From positions 1 to 62,465 of the forward strand of contig UQQN01000001.1 in assembly GCA_900543155.1 (NCBI GenBank): a stretch of DNA of 62,465 nt, written 5' to 3'. Of the stretch, positions 15,710-24,357 are shown one piece after another. Each line of letters opens with the position of its first letter. Position 1 is the first letter of the stretch. The DNA comes from an uncultured Prevotella sp. Lineage in GTDB: Bacteria; Bacteroidota; Bacteroidia; Bacteroidales; Bacteroidaceae. Both the position numbers and the translations under genes were made by a program. Under the pieces are notes generated by a model that worked only from the letters and a program-made list of their open reading frames with translations, was not told the DNA's origin and did not search any database.

Positions 15710-16891
15710 TTAATATAAGAATCCAAATAGCCAGAGGGGAATCTCATTGTCGCGACCAGCGTCTGTGTTATACTTCACATAGATTGTGTCGGCTGCAGTG
15801 CGTACACGACGTGCGCGGTCGCATACACAGATATTAGTTGTATTGTTAATGCGGAACATGCCCATGCGCTTGCCCTTGTTCACTGTGTGGTGACGCCACA
15901 AGCAGTTTACAAAGTAAGTCTCCATCACAGTTTGCTCCGTCATGCAATTTTCATAAAGCGCATACATCAAGTTGGCATCGTGCAGATAAATTGCAGCTGG
16001 TTTCTTGGGGAAGGTTTCACCTTCATGGTGTACCATATTTATAAGGCGTGTTTCCTCAAGATACTTCAGATAGTTCATTACCGTAGCACGCGAAGTTCCA
16101 ATTTCTTGCGCCAACTTGCTCACATTGGGGGCTGAAGGGTCGCCAATGGCAAGAAGGTAGAGCAACTTTTTAATACGCGACAAATATTTCAACTCTATTT
16201 GCTTGTTCAAGAGCAAGTCTACCTCTATCATGTTATTCATTGCCTTAAGCAATGCCTCGGTGAAGTTGTGATTCTCGAGGAAGAAGGGGTAGTAGCCATG
16301 CTGCAAATAGTCTTGAAAATAATGCCATGGATGCACTTTCGGCAAGATGGTTTTCAGAATCTGATCACTATCTGAAAGCAACTGGTCGAAGGTGTAAGCC
16401 TCAAAGTTTTGATTGGTTTCAAGATTGATATATTCACGGAAAGAGAAACCGTGGAGCACATACGTACGGCTAATAGAAGACAATTCTGAATCGTCCTCCT
16501 CTTCCGAATTTACCGATGTGGTGGTATAAACAATACGCAAGTAGGGATATTTGTGATAGCACTCGCATAATTGTTCGCGCCAACCTGGCAATTTAAAAGC
16601 CTGGTCAATGAGCAACACCTGTCCACCTTCCGCCATAAAGCGGCCGGCAAAGTCCACAATACCGTGAGCTTGAAAATAAAAACTATTGAGATTAATGTAT
16701 AGGCACTGACGAAGCCGTACGTCAAAGTTTTCTTTGGCATACTGCAACAGGAAGGATGTACGTCCAACGCCACGAGGACCTTTAATGCCTATCATACGAT
16801 AGCTCCAGTCGATGGTGTCCATCAACGAGCGCCTGACAGGAGCGTTAAAATGCTCCATCAAATAGGCGTGCGATTTGAAAAACGTCTCCAT
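15710..16891 (-). CDS. DUF4143-type ATPase with degenerate ATP site
   Basis: About 393 residues from the ATG at 16891. The TTG start at 16930 overlaps the -7 box at 16920-16927 and is rejected. The layout is that of the AAA/DUF4143 family: ATPase part, then a helix-turn-helix at about residues 250-285 (APNVSKLAQEIGTSRATVMN), then a C-terminal domain. The Walker A reads GPRGVGRTS, so the invariant lysine is Arg44 (codon CGT at 16760-16762 on the minus strand). The Walker B reads VLLIDQAF with Gln where the catalytic Glu is expected. Both key residues are changed while the frame is intact, so ATP hydrolysis is probably lost. Function unknown. Confidence 0.8.
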   Translation of the reverse strand: METFFKSHAYLMEHFNAPVRRSLMDTIDWSYRMIGIKGPRGVGRTSFLLQYAKENFDVRLRQCLYINLNSFYFQAHGIVDFAGRFMAEGGQVLLIDQAFKLPGWREQLCECYHKYPYLRIVYTTTSVNSEEEDDSELSSISRTYVLHGFSFREYINLETNQNFEAYTFDQLLSDSDQILKTILPKVHPWHYFQDYLQHGYYPFFLENHNFTEALLKAMNNMIEVDLLLNKQIELKYLSRIKKLLYLLAIGDPSAPNVSKLAQEIGTSRATVMNYLKYLEETRLINMVHHEGETFPKKPAAIYLHDANLMYALYENCMTEQTVMETYFVNCLWRHHTVNKGKRMGMFRINNTTNICVCDRARRVRTAADTIYVKYNTDAGRDNEIPLWLFGFLY

Positions 16892-16919
16892 TTGTAACTT
16901 GGTTTCTGTAAATTCAAGG

Positions 16920-16951
16920 CAAAGGTACAAAGTTGTACCGAAACTTGCAAA
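16920..16951 (-). promoter_or_regulatory. Promoter of the degenerate ATPase gene
   Basis: Minus strand: TTTG (16948-16951), 20 bases, TACCTTTG (16920-16927). It places transcription start near 16913 and the ATG at 16891 about 22 bases downstream. Confidence 0.65.
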
Positions 16952-17052
16952 GCTAAGATAGCATTTTTTTTATTCTTTTTTTTTACGCCCTTTTCTTCAT
17001 CTCTCTTTTTCACCTTGCAAGTGCCCTTATTTTCTATATAATGTGCAAACAA

Positions 17053-17085
17053 TTTGTTATATTTCAAGATTTTTACGTACCTTCG
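17053..17085 (+). promoter_or_regulatory. Probable promoter of ddh
   Basis: TTTG (17053-17056), 21 bases, TACCTTCG (17078-17085), one base off the TAnnTTTG consensus. It supports the ATG at 17124 over the GTG at 17043. Confidence 0.5.
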
Positions 17086-17123
17086 CAACGTTTTTCTACG
17101 ATAACAAATTAAATTGTAACAAA

Positions 17124-18023
17124 ATGAAGAAAATACGTGCAGCCGTAGTGGGCTATGGTAACATTGGTCGCTACACTTTGCAGGCTCTTGAAGCCGCCCC
17201 CGATTTTGAAGTAGCTGGTATCGTTCGTCGCAAGGGTGCTGAAGATTGCCCCGACGAACTCAAAAAATACGAAGTTGTTAAGGACATCCGCGAACTTAAA
17301 GACGTTGATGTTGCCGTGCTCGCCACTCCTACTCGCAAGGTCGAAGCGTATGCTAAAGAGATTTTGGCTCTTGGCATCAACACAGTCGACAGTTTCGACA
17401 TTCACACACAGATTGTTGACCTTCGTCGCAGCCTCGACGCTACAGCCAAAGAGCACGGTGCTGTTAGCATCATTTCTGCGGGTTGGGACCCAGGTTCTGA
17501 CTCTGTAGTGCGCACCCTTCTTCAAGCCATTGCCCCCAAGGGCATCACCTACACCAACTTTGGTCCGGGTATGTCTATGGGTCACACCGTAGCGGTTAAG
17601 GCTATTGAGGGTGTAAAGAAGGCGCTTTCTATGACTATCCCCACAGGTCAGGGCATTCACCGTCGCATGGTTTACATCGAAATTGAAGAGGGTTATAACT
17701 TCGACGATGTGGCTGCTGCTATCAAGGCTGATCCTTATTTTGCATCTGATGAAACTCACGTTAACCTCGTTCCTTCTGTAGACGATGTAATTGACATGGG
17801 TCATGGTGTTCATCTCACTCGTAAGGGTGTGAGCGGTACTACACAAAATCAGCTCTTCGACTTCAATATGAAGATTAACAACCCTGCTCTGACAGGTCAA
17901 GTGCTTGTTTGCGTTGCGCGTGCTGCCATGCACCAACAACCTGGTTGTTACACCATGATCGAGGTTCCTGTAATCGACCTTCTTCCTGGCGACCGCGAAG
18001 ACAATATCCGCCATTTGGTATAA
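17124..18023 (+). CDS. ddh: meso-Diaminopimelate dehydrogenase
   Basis: 299 residues from the ATG at 17124 (MKKIRAAVVGYGNIGRYTLQ), the usual length of the family; the 27-residue upstream extension from a GTG lies in the promoter. The N-terminal Rossmann fold has VVGYGNIG for NADPH, followed by VLATPTRKVEAYAKE, IISAGWDPG and GPGMSMGHTVAVKAI of the dehydrogenase family. It makes meso-diaminopimelate directly from tetrahydrodipicolinate, ammonia and NADPH, for lysine and peptidoglycan. Monocistronic by appearance, with a strong terminator stem at 18103. A 340-codon open frame on the opposite strand is a shadow. Confidence 0.95.
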   Translation: MKKIRAAVVGYGNIGRYTLQALEAAPDFEVAGIVRRKGAEDCPDELKKYEVVKDIRELKDVDVAVLATPTRKVEAYAKEILALGINTVDSFDIHTQIVDLRRSLDATAKEHGAVSIISAGWDPGSDSVVRTLLQAIAPKGITYTNFGPGMSMGHTVAVKAIEGVKKALSMTIPTGQGIHRRMVYIEIEEGYNFDDVAAAIKADPYFASDETHVNLVPSVDDVIDMGHGVHLTRKGVSGTTQNQLFDFNMKINNPALTGQVLVCVARAAMHQQPGCYTMIEVPVIDLLPGDREDNIRHLV

Positions 18024-18102
18024 TACAAAGAGGCTGTAGGTTATTGAGGCGTTGAGGCATTTAACCACAGCCTCATCCCCTCTACGTATCTCAAAAAATA
18101 AA

Positions 18103-18158
18103 AGGCTATGCCCAAGATGTGCTATCACCACAGATTGTGTATCTTGGGCATAGTTTTT
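18103..18158 (+). terminator. Terminator of ddh (48-nt covarying stem-loop, copy 1)
   Basis: CTATGCCCAAGAT pairs with ATCTTGGGCATAG around a loop containing CACAGATTG, followed by six T. It has the same length and outline as the stem-loop at 18683-18730. Confidence 0.85.
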
Positions 18159-18319
18159 TCACTTATTGGTAGCCATGCTTTTCTTTTGTCCCTACCAATA
18201 ACGCTAAGACTATCTTTTTTTAACAACCATTCTAACAATTTCAACAAAACAAACATATTTACCGCACACAAATCTGTAAACAAAACATATACAAAATACC
18301 CTTCAAACCGAAGAACAGA

Positions 18320-18349
18320 ATTCCGATATCATTCCGATATCATACCGAA
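18320..18349. repeat. Dispersed 11-bp-periodic GATATC repeat, copy 1
   Basis: ATTCCGATATC occurs twice head to tail, followed by the related ATACCGAA. The same 30 bases, with one difference, occur on the opposite strand at 44534-44563. Confidence 0.85.
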
Positions 18350-18542
18350 CCCTTACCGATACCTAAAGAGAGTGTGTACATATCACCCAAAGCACGAATT
18401 TGAAAAAGTTAAAATATATATATCACATAGACCAACTCGAAAGCCATTCTAAATTCCTCATTCCTCTCCATCAATACATGGGCATAATTGCATGAATAAT
18501 TCATGCAAATTCCCCATAAAACCACATTTTAACATATATTTC

Positions 18543-18610
18543 AAATGACAAAATGACACTTTTCTTCTTCATAATCAAAGAGTTTCGATGTCATTTGTCA
18601 TTTGTCATTT
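18543..18610. repeat. TGACA-type inverted repeat, copy 2
   Basis: Left arm AAATGACAAAATGACA (18543-18558), right arm at 18588-18610 with three TCATTTG-type units. Compared with 191-259, each GTGAC/GTCAC is ATGAC/GTCAT, so pairing is kept. Confidence 0.7.
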
Positions 18611-18679
18611 GCGATATCCCCTTCATTTCTCAGCATATAAAAACCATACGACATCCACGCTCCGCAAAAAATAAAACAA

Positions 18680-18733
18680 CCATGCCCGAAACGCGCAACC
18701 ATCACTGATTGCACATTTCGGGCATGGTTTCTT
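18680..18733 (-). terminator. Terminator of rubrerythrin gene (48-nt covarying stem-loop, copy 2)
   Basis: CCATGCCCGAAA pairs with TTTCGGGCATGG; on the minus strand it is followed by TTGTTTTATTTTTT. Loop contains CACTGATTG. Confidence 0.8.
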
Positions 18734-18770
18734 TGTTCAAAGAACCTGCATAAGGCAGTTCTTTATAAAA

Positions 18771-19313
18771 TCAATAGTTCTCGGCACGCAGTTCAAAGTA
18801 GCTTTGCGGATGGGCACAAACGGGGCATACTTCGGGGGCTTTTTTGCCTACCACAATGTGGCCACAGTTAGAGCACTGCCATACACGGTCGCCATCACGA
18901 CTAAACACGATGCCTTCTTCAATGTTTTGCAACAAACGACGGTAGCGCTCTTCGTGAGCTTTCTCAATGGCTCCTACCATCTCGAATTTTTCGGCAATTT
19001 CGTCGAAACCTTCCTCGCGTGCTTCCTTGGCAAAGGTGGCATACATATCCGTCCACTCATAATTTTCGCCTTGGGCTGCATCCTTCAGATTATCGACTGT
19101 AGTGGGCACTTCGCCTCCGTGAAGCAACTTAAACCAAATTTTGGCGTGTTCTTTCTCGTTACGCGAGGTTTCCTCAAAGATGTGCGCCATTTGCACATAA
19201 CCATCTTTGTTTGCCTTTGATGCGTAATACTGATATTTGGTGTGCGCCTGCGACTCACCTGCAAACGCTGTCGCCAAATTCTTTTCGGTCTTTGTACCTT
19301 TTAGGTCTTTCAT
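18771..19313 (-). CDS. rbr: Rubrerythrin
   Basis: 180 residues from the ATG at 19313 ([20 protein letters not shown]). A TTG at 19364 would lie inside the promoter box at 19362-19369. N-terminal four-helix ferritin-like diiron domain with [29 protein letters not shown] and EKAHEERY supplying Glu/His ligands; C-terminal rubredoxin-like iron site CSNCGH ... [11 protein letters not shown] (two CxxC pairs). Rubrerythrin reduces hydrogen peroxide with electrons from reduced rubredoxin or a flavoprotein, protecting anaerobes from air. Single gene with its own promoter and terminator. Confidence 0.96.
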   Translation of the reverse strand: MKDLKGTKTEKNLATAFAGESQAHTKYQYYASKANKDGYVQMAHIFEETSRNEKEHAKIWFKLLHGGEVPTTVDNLKDAAQGENYEWTDMYATFAKEAREEGFDEIAEKFEMVGAIEKAHEERYRRLLQNIEEGIVFSRDGDRVWQCSNCGHIVVGKKAPEVCPVCAHPQSYFELRAENY

Positions 19314-19361
19314 GTTGCGATAAGTATTAAAGTTATTGTATGTTTTTGCCTTTAAGCGCTC

Positions 19362-19369
19362 CAAATATA
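19362..19369 (-). promoter_or_regulatory. -7 box TATATTTG of rubrerythrin gene
   Basis: Minus strand TATATTTG matches TAnnTTTG; leader about 45 bases to the ATG at 19313. No convincing TTTG at -33. Confidence 0.6.
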
Positions 19370-19561
19370 CGGTGTTTTTTTGAATAACGCTAACTTTCGG
19401 TCTACTTTATCCCTTATTAATATCTGCCACCTTTATTTCAAAAAATTTTTGCAACTTTGCACCGAGTTTCAAGCAAGTAATGTTACACGGGGGTGTAGCA
19501 GACACGTTGTCGACGCTGCTTCAGGTTGTGGATTTTTTTTTCGAGCGAGCACGTAATTGAG

Positions 19562-20284
19562 ATGGTCTATTACAAAGAGGTGATGCACTATGCCGACCAC
19601 ACCTATGAATGGCTCAACCAATGGTCTCTACCTGGCATTTGGGTGGGGTGTTTGTTTAGCTTGGGATGGCTTAGACTCATGCGCTGGAATGTTTACCGCC
19701 TCATAGCCTTGGCGCTCTTTGTGTTTGCACTCTATGCCGGAGGTTTTTATTTTTTTATAGACGCTTCCATCTCCATCGATTTGCTGCGCATCTCCATCAT
19801 TTGCCGCGGTTTTTCTTATGCCGTGTTGTGCATTGCTTTTATGTGGTGTTTGCATGCCATTATGTCGTTCGAACATTTTTTTCAAGCGCTTTCGGTTTTC
19901 AATGTGCTACACATGTTATTGGGCGGACTCATTGGTGCAGCGCTCCACGCTCTTGGCTTGAAATATTATGTTGCCGATGGCTTTGCACGCTATTCGCAAT
20001 ACGTCGACTCTGTAGGCATTTCGGCACGTCACACCGATTTCTCTGACCTCATGCAGCGCCTTGTGGAAGGTTTATTGGCACAGGCTGTAAAAATAGAATT
20101 TGGTTGGACACTTCTTGCTTCTCTACTTCTTGCCATGCTCATGTTGTTGTGGGATATCCCCATGGTGCGACACCAAATTAAACACATTCCGACATGGTCC
20201 AGTGTAGGTATGGGCGTTTGGCGTAAATACCAACGAGGACGTCGCTTGCATCATTTGCGCAAAATGCGTAGAGAACTCGTATAA
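19562..20284 (+). CDS. Unassigned polytopic membrane protein
   Basis: About 240 residues from the ATG at 19562 (MVYYKEVMHYADHTYEWLNQ); the open frame goes back to a TTG at 19526 through a T-run. Hydrophobic spans at roughly residues 18-33, 42-65, 75-95, 105-130 and 170-195, with a basic C-terminal tail (KYQRGRRLHHLRKMRREL). I do not recognise it securely. The arrangement and the stretch ALGLKYYVADGFARYSQYVD remind me of the C-terminal half of MFS-type efflux proteins of Bacteroidetes, so it may be a shortened relative; low confidence. A CAACTTTG box near 19460 could be its promoter. It stands alone between rbr (divergent) and a shared terminator. Confidence 0.7.
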   Translation: MVYYKEVMHYADHTYEWLNQWSLPGIWVGCLFSLGWLRLMRWNVYRLIALALFVFALYAGGFYFFIDASISIDLLRISIICRGFSYAVLCIAFMWCLHAIMSFEHFFQALSVFNVLHMLLGGLIGAALHALGLKYYVADGFARYSQYVDSVGISARHTDFSDLMQRLVEGLLAQAVKIEFGWTLLASLLLAMLMLLWDIPMVRHQIKHIPTWSSVGMGVWRKYQRGRRLHHLRKMRRELV

Positions 20285-20338
20285 TGACTTGAAAGAGGTG
20301 TTCACCAACATACACTTCTGTACACCTACTTATATATA

Positions 20339-20390
20339 ATAGTGGGACAACACTAACACTTGGTTAATGTTGCCCCACTATTTTCTACTG
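20339..20390. terminator. Bidirectional terminator
   Basis: AGTGGGACAACA and TGTTGCCCCACT pair with further partial pairing inside. It lies between two convergent genes, with A/T-rich flanks on both sides. Confidence 0.7.
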
Positions 20391-20462
20391 CACAAAGAAT
20401 ACACTACACTACCAACAATACAAGCAATACGGCTAACGCCATTAAAATGCTTTTCAAATTGT

Positions 20463-20822
20463 TCATTGTTCAAAAGTTTTCCAAGCTGCCACAACTTCGT
20501 CTATCGACACACCAAGTTGGCGCATTTGCAGAAAAAGGGTGGGCAACATGTGTTGATGAAAATCGGTTCGACGCGCTTTTAGTATTTGGGCTTGTGCATC
20601 AGATGAAACATAGTATCCCATGCCACGTTTGGCATAAAGCACACCGCGCTGTGCAAGCAGATCGTAAGACTTCACTGTGGTATTTACATTCACCTCGAGC
20701 AAAGCTGAATATTCGCGCACACCTGGCACACGACTATCGGGAGCGTAAGTACCTGCTAACACCTCGTCGCACAAACGTTCGGCTATTTGCACATATATGG
20801 GTTGCCCTTCTTTAAAATTCAT
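20463..20822 (-). CDS. GntR-family transcriptional regulator, YtrA-like
   Basis: 119 residues from the ATG at 20822 (a GTG two codons earlier is possible). N-terminal winged helix of the GntR type: GQPIYVQIAERLCDEVLAGT, SRVPGVREYSALLEVN, VKSYDLLAQRGVLYAKRGMG. The short C-terminal part without a large effector domain is typical of the YtrA subfamily, which usually controls neighbouring ABC transporters. It follows the permease gene by about 70 bases, at the end of the operon instead of the usual front position. Confidence 0.9.
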   Translation of the reverse strand: MNFKEGQPIYVQIAERLCDEVLAGTYAPDSRVPGVREYSALLEVNVNTTVKSYDLLAQRGVLYAKRGMGYYVSSDAQAQILKARRTDFHQHMLPTLFLQMRQLGVSIDEVVAAWKTFEQ

Positions 20823-20892
20823 ACGCACTAATTATTGTGTTCAAGAAAATACCAATTTATTATTCTAATAAGACCCTAATAACTTAAGCTTT

Positions 20893-21735
20893 TTAAAAAA
20901 ATTTGCGGCTAACCACTTGCATGCGCTTGAACAAACGATAGCTGAACCATAATAAAACAACTTCTAACACAAAAAACAGTTGCGTGATGACTAGTAACCA
21001 ATAGTCGAACACTAATGTAAGGAATATTGTATTTTTTAAAGACATACATGTTACACTGGAAACCAACACCGACATGAAAATGCCTAAACCCAACAAACAC
21101 GCAGCGGTTTTAAGAAAAGCGCGATTACGAAAAAGCACTGATCCCAGCACAAATAGAACGAACTGCAACAATAACAACGAAAAGGAAAACAACGCATACA
21201 AACCTTCTGATGTGCCTGTGTAGGAAAAACGCGACCAAGATTGCAAAAATTCTGTAAATGCTGCTTGAATACAACAAAATGCCTCAGGGACGGCTGAATT
21301 CACTCTTACCCACATGCCCGATAACGCTAACATGCGCAAAAGGTCGGCAAAAACGAATGCTACAAAATTTACTACCCCTGCACCCAAAGTGAAAAGAAGA
21401 AAACGCGAAAGGAATTTCTCGACATTGGTAGCAGGTAACATAAGATAGGCTATGCGTTTGGGCTTGGTTTTAAGATTGACAAACATCAGCGACAACGCTA
21501 CAGAAAACACAATGTACGACACCACAAACGAAATACTAGCTGCATCTCTACAAATATTCCCTGCACGCTCGGGCAATGAATTGTACATGTTTTTGACAGA
21601 AAAATATATCATCCCAAACTGCGCAGCAAAGTGAGCTAAAAAAGCACCTATGGCAAAACTCACATGGTTGCGCCAATTACTCACTACATCGTATTTAAGT
21701 AATTGGACAAAACGTTCTTTATCGAAATTTTTCAT
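20893..21735 (-). CDS. ABC transporter permease-like membrane protein
   Basis: 280 residues with about six hydrophobic segments (for example around 24-45, 60-85, 105-130, 170-190, 205-225, 235-260). No sequence motif identifies it alone; the call rests on its place 17 bases behind an ABC ATPase gene and before a YtrA-like regulator, an arrangement typical of small export or stress-response ABC systems. Substrate unknown. Confidence 0.75.
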   Translation of the reverse strand: MKNFDKERFVQLLKYDVVSNWRNHVSFAIGAFLAHFAAQFGMIYFSVKNMYNSLPERAGNICRDAASISFVVSYIVFSVALSLMFVNLKTKPKRIAYLMLPATNVEKFLSRFLLFTLGAGVVNFVAFVFADLLRMLALSGMWVRVNSAVPEAFCCIQAAFTEFLQSWSRFSYTGTSEGLYALFSFSLLLLQFVLFVLGSVLFRNRAFLKTAACLLGLGIFMSVLVSSVTCMSLKNTIFLTLVFDYWLLVITQLFFVLEVVLLWFSYRLFKRMQVVSRKFF

Positions 21736-21752
21736 TGTAGAAATAAATTATC

Positions 21753-22589
21753 TTAGTCTGTTAATATTTTGGGAAGATTACCACTCTCAGCGTAGCTAAA
21801 GAGAAGTTCCAAATCGAGCGCCGACTCCATATCGGGATTATCATTGGGTACTATTACCGAAATGCCCTTGAGCGAGGGCTGCACAAAGAGGGCATCGCTT
21901 GTGTCTGAACCTACAGGACGCTCTTCAAAACGCAATACTGCACAAATATCTGCCGTTGAACGATTAAGCAAAATGTGTGAACCATCTAACATCACAACAT
22001 GGTCAATGAGCATATCTATGTCACGCACCTGATGCGTAGAAATCACAAATGTGCGATCGTCGGTCATATGGCGTGCTACTACCTTGCGGAACAAACTCTT
22101 TGAAGGAATATCAAGTCCATTCGTAGGTTCATCCATCAATAACACACGAGTGCAGGTGGCAAGAGCAAAGCTCATATAAGCTTTTTTCTTTTGTCCCATA
22201 CTCAAATTACCTAAGTTTACGTTGAGAGGCAGTTCAAAATCAGCTAAACAAGTCTCCATTACCTCTTGACTAAAGTTGGGATAAAATGGTTTATTTACTT
22301 CAACATAACGCTGCATGGTTACTGCAGGAAGTTCAAATTCCTCGGGCACTATGAACATTTCGCGCAACACCTCAGGACGACGTTCTGTAACGTTCACACC
22401 ATCAAATGTCACACAACCTTTCTGTGCACGCAGCAAACCGCTCATCAAATAGAGCAAAGTACTTTTACCTGTACCATTCTTACCCAACAAACCATAAATG
22501 CGTCCGGGTTGAAGACTTAATGAAAAGTCGGTATATACGTTGGCAGCCCTACGGCTATATCCATACGTTACATTATTTACTTCTATCAT
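21753..22589 (-). CDS. ABC transporter ATP-binding protein
   Basis: 278 residues from the ATG at 22589 (MIEVNNVTYGYSRRA); the longer frame starts with TTG. Walker A GLLGKNGTGKST at about residues 36-47, signature LSMGQKKK (a changed LSGGQ), Walker B VLLMDEPTNGLD, and H-loop STHQ. The C-terminal ~60 residues are a variable extension. It pairs with the permease 17 bases downstream. A promoter box lies at 22656-22663. Confidence 0.93.
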   Translation of the reverse strand: MIEVNNVTYGYSRRAANVYTDFSLSLQPGRIYGLLGKNGTGKSTLLYLMSGLLRAQKGCVTFDGVNVTERRPEVLREMFIVPEEFELPAVTMQRYVEVNKPFYPNFSQEVMETCLADFELPLNVNLGNLSMGQKKKAYMSFALATCTRVLLMDEPTNGLDIPSKSLFRKVVARHMTDDRTFVISTHQVRDIDMLIDHVVMLDGSHILLNRSTADICAVLRFEERPVGSDTSDALFVQPSLKGISVIVPNDNPDMESALDLELLFSYAESGNLPKILTD

Positions 22590-22655
22590 TTTTTCTTTCA
22601 ATTTGATGTTAGAGCAACATATAAGTGTCTACTGTACTATTATACTATAACACTG

Positions 22656-22687
22656 CAAAAGTATGAATCTTTATTTTATCATGCAAC
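22656..22687 (-). promoter_or_regulatory. Promoter of the ABC/GntR operon
   Basis: Minus strand: GTTG (22684-22687), 20 bases, TACTTTTG (22656-22663). Leader of about 60 bases to the ATG at 22589. Confidence 0.65.
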
Positions 22688-22764
22688 TATTTGAAGAATA
22701 AAAAACGTTATTGTGTAATATTTAACTATTACACATAAAAAAAGACTATAAGTATACATCAAAA

Positions 22765-22800
22765 AAACGCAACCTCCATTGCTGGAAGTTGCGTTTGTTA
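22765..22800 (-). terminator. Terminator of the ribosomal protein operon
   Basis: AACGCAAC pairs with GTTGCGTT with an inner CTTCCAGC-type stem; on the minus strand it ends in a seven-T run. It follows the rplQ stop by about 55 bases. Confidence 0.9.
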
Positions 22801-22853
22801 TAGAGTAAGAGCCTAAGGTGCTTGGACACACCTTATAGACAAGTTTCGCAATA

Positions 22854-23333
22854 TTACTCGGCCTTAGCCTCTTCTGCAGGGGCTTCAGTTGCAGGAGCTT
22901 CAGCTTCTGCGGTTGCAGCGGCCTTCTTGCTACGACGAGTACGAGTTGCTTTCTTCTTAGTCTTGGCCATGTTCTCATCGAAGTCTACGAGTTCGATGAA
23001 GCACATCTCAGAAGCATCGCTGGCACGGAAACCAGTCTTGATGATACGAGTGTAGCCACCGGGACGGTCAAGCACCTTGCTGCGGATTTCACGGAACAGC
23101 TCGGTTACAGCAACTTTATCCTGAAGATAGCTGAACACTACACGACGTGAGTTCATTGTATCGTCCTTGCTCTTAGTGATCAGGGGCTCTACGTACTTCT
23201 TCAGCGCCTTAGCCTTGGCCAGAGTCGTAGTGATTCTTTTGTGCTTGATCAAAGAGCAAGCCATGTTTGAGAGCATGGCGCTTCTATGAGAAGCAGTACG
23301 GCTCAGATGGTTGAATTTTTTATTGTGTCTCAT
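22854..23333 (-). CDS. rplQ: 50S ribosomal protein L17
   Basis: 159 residues, longer than the ~127 of E. coli. Residues 1-~120 are the L17 core ([40 protein letters not shown]). The remaining tail is first Lys/Arg-rich and then Ala/Glu-rich, an extension known from Bacteroidetes. Last gene of the rplC-rplQ operon, 11 bases after rpoA. Confidence 0.97.
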   Translation of the reverse strand: MRHNKKFNHLSRTASHRSAMLSNMACSLIKHKRITTTLAKAKALKKYVEPLITKSKDDTMNSRRVVFSYLQDKVAVTELFREIRSKVLDRPGGYTRIIKTGFRASDASEMCFIELVDFDENMAKTKKKATRTRRSKKAAATAEAEAPATEAPAEEAKAE

Positions 23334-23344
23334 TTCAGACGTTT

Positions 23345-24337
23345 TTAATCTTTATCTAATTTATACTTAGAAATGTCAGTTCCAAACGACAGATTCAGAC
23401 TCTCGAGCAAATCATCAAGCTCATTGAGCGATTTCTTACCAAAGTTACGGAACTTTAAGAGGTCAGTCTTGTTGTACTGAACAAGTTCGCCAAGAGTCTC
23501 AACATCGGCAGCCTTAAGACAGTTGAGGGCACGAACTGAGAGGTTCATGTCGGTCAACTTAGTCTTGAGCAACTGACGCATGTGAAGTACTTCTTCATCG
23601 AACTCTTCATTGTCTGCATTAGGTTTGTCTTCCATTGTGATCTTCTCGTCTGAGAAGAGCATGAAGTGGTAGATCAAAATCTTTGCAGCCTCTTTAAGAG
23701 CTTCCTTCGGGTGGATGGAACCGTCCGTAGTGATTTCAAGCACGAGCTTGTCGTAGTCTGTCTTCTGCTCTACACGATAGGGCTCAACAGCATACTTTAC
23801 ATTACGGATAGGAGTGTAAATTGAGTCGATAGCAATCTCGTTGATCTCCTGGCATGATTCACGATTCTCGTCAGCGGGAACGTAACCTCTACCCTTGTTG
23901 ATCGAGATTGTTATCTGCATCGTGGCTTTAGAATCTAAGTGACAAATCACTAATTCAGGATTTAACACTTCAAATCCATTGAGAAACTTACTTATATCGC
24001 CAGCTTTAAACTCAGTTGAGTTAGAGATGGTGATAGTAGCCTTCTCGGTTTCGTATTCATCTACAATCTGCTTGAAACGAACTTGCTTCAAGTTGAGTAT
24101 AATGTTGGTAACGTCTTCCTTAACTCCAGGCACTGTGGCAAACTCATGCTCAACACCCTCAATCTTGATGGTGTTGATAGCATAACCCTCAAGCGAAGAG
24201 AGAAGGATTCGACGTAATGCATTTCCGACAGTAGTGCCGAAACCAGGCTCCAAAGGACGGAATTCAAACTTACCGAACTTAGAGTCGTTTTCCAACATTA
24301 TTACTTTGTCAGGTTTTTGAAATGCTAATATCGCCAT
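23345..24337 (-). CDS. rpoA: DNA-directed RNA polymerase subunit alpha
   Basis: 330 residues. The N-terminal dimerisation and assembly domain includes [20 protein letters not shown] and LLSSLEGYA; the C-terminal DNA/activator-binding domain includes [20 protein letters not shown] and [16 protein letters not shown]. Lies between rpsD (20 bases upstream) and rplQ. Confidence 0.98.
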   Translation of the reverse strand: MAILAFQKPDKVIMLENDSKFGKFEFRPLEPGFGTTVGNALRRILLSSLEGYAINTIKIEGVEHEFATVPGVKEDVTNIILNLKQVRFKQIVDEYETEKATITISNSTEFKAGDISKFLNGFEVLNPELVICHLDSKATMQITISINKGRGYVPADENRESCQEINEIAIDSIYTPIRNVKYAVEPYRVEQKTDYDKLVLEITTDGSIHPKEALKEAAKILIYHFMLFSDEKITMEDKPNADNEEFDEEVLHMRQLLKTKLTDMNLSVRALNCLKAADVETLGELVQYNKTDLLKFRNFGKKSLNELDDLLESLNLSFGTDISKYKLDKD

Positions 24338-24357
24338 GAATGTAAGGGAATTATTGA

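Larger units (their letters stand above)
18159..18682. other. Long intergenic region with three palindromic or repeat signals
   Basis: No credible gene. It contains an 11-bp-periodic GATATC repeat (18320-18349), a palindrome around TTGCATGAAT/ATTCATGCAA (18479-18519) and the second TGACA inverted repeat (18543-18610). The rest is AT-rich. Confidence 0.7.

Noticed and set aside
17109..18131. 340-codon open frame opposite to ddh
   Set aside because: It is fully antisense to a clear dehydrogenase gene, has no family resemblance and arises from the codon pattern of ddh.
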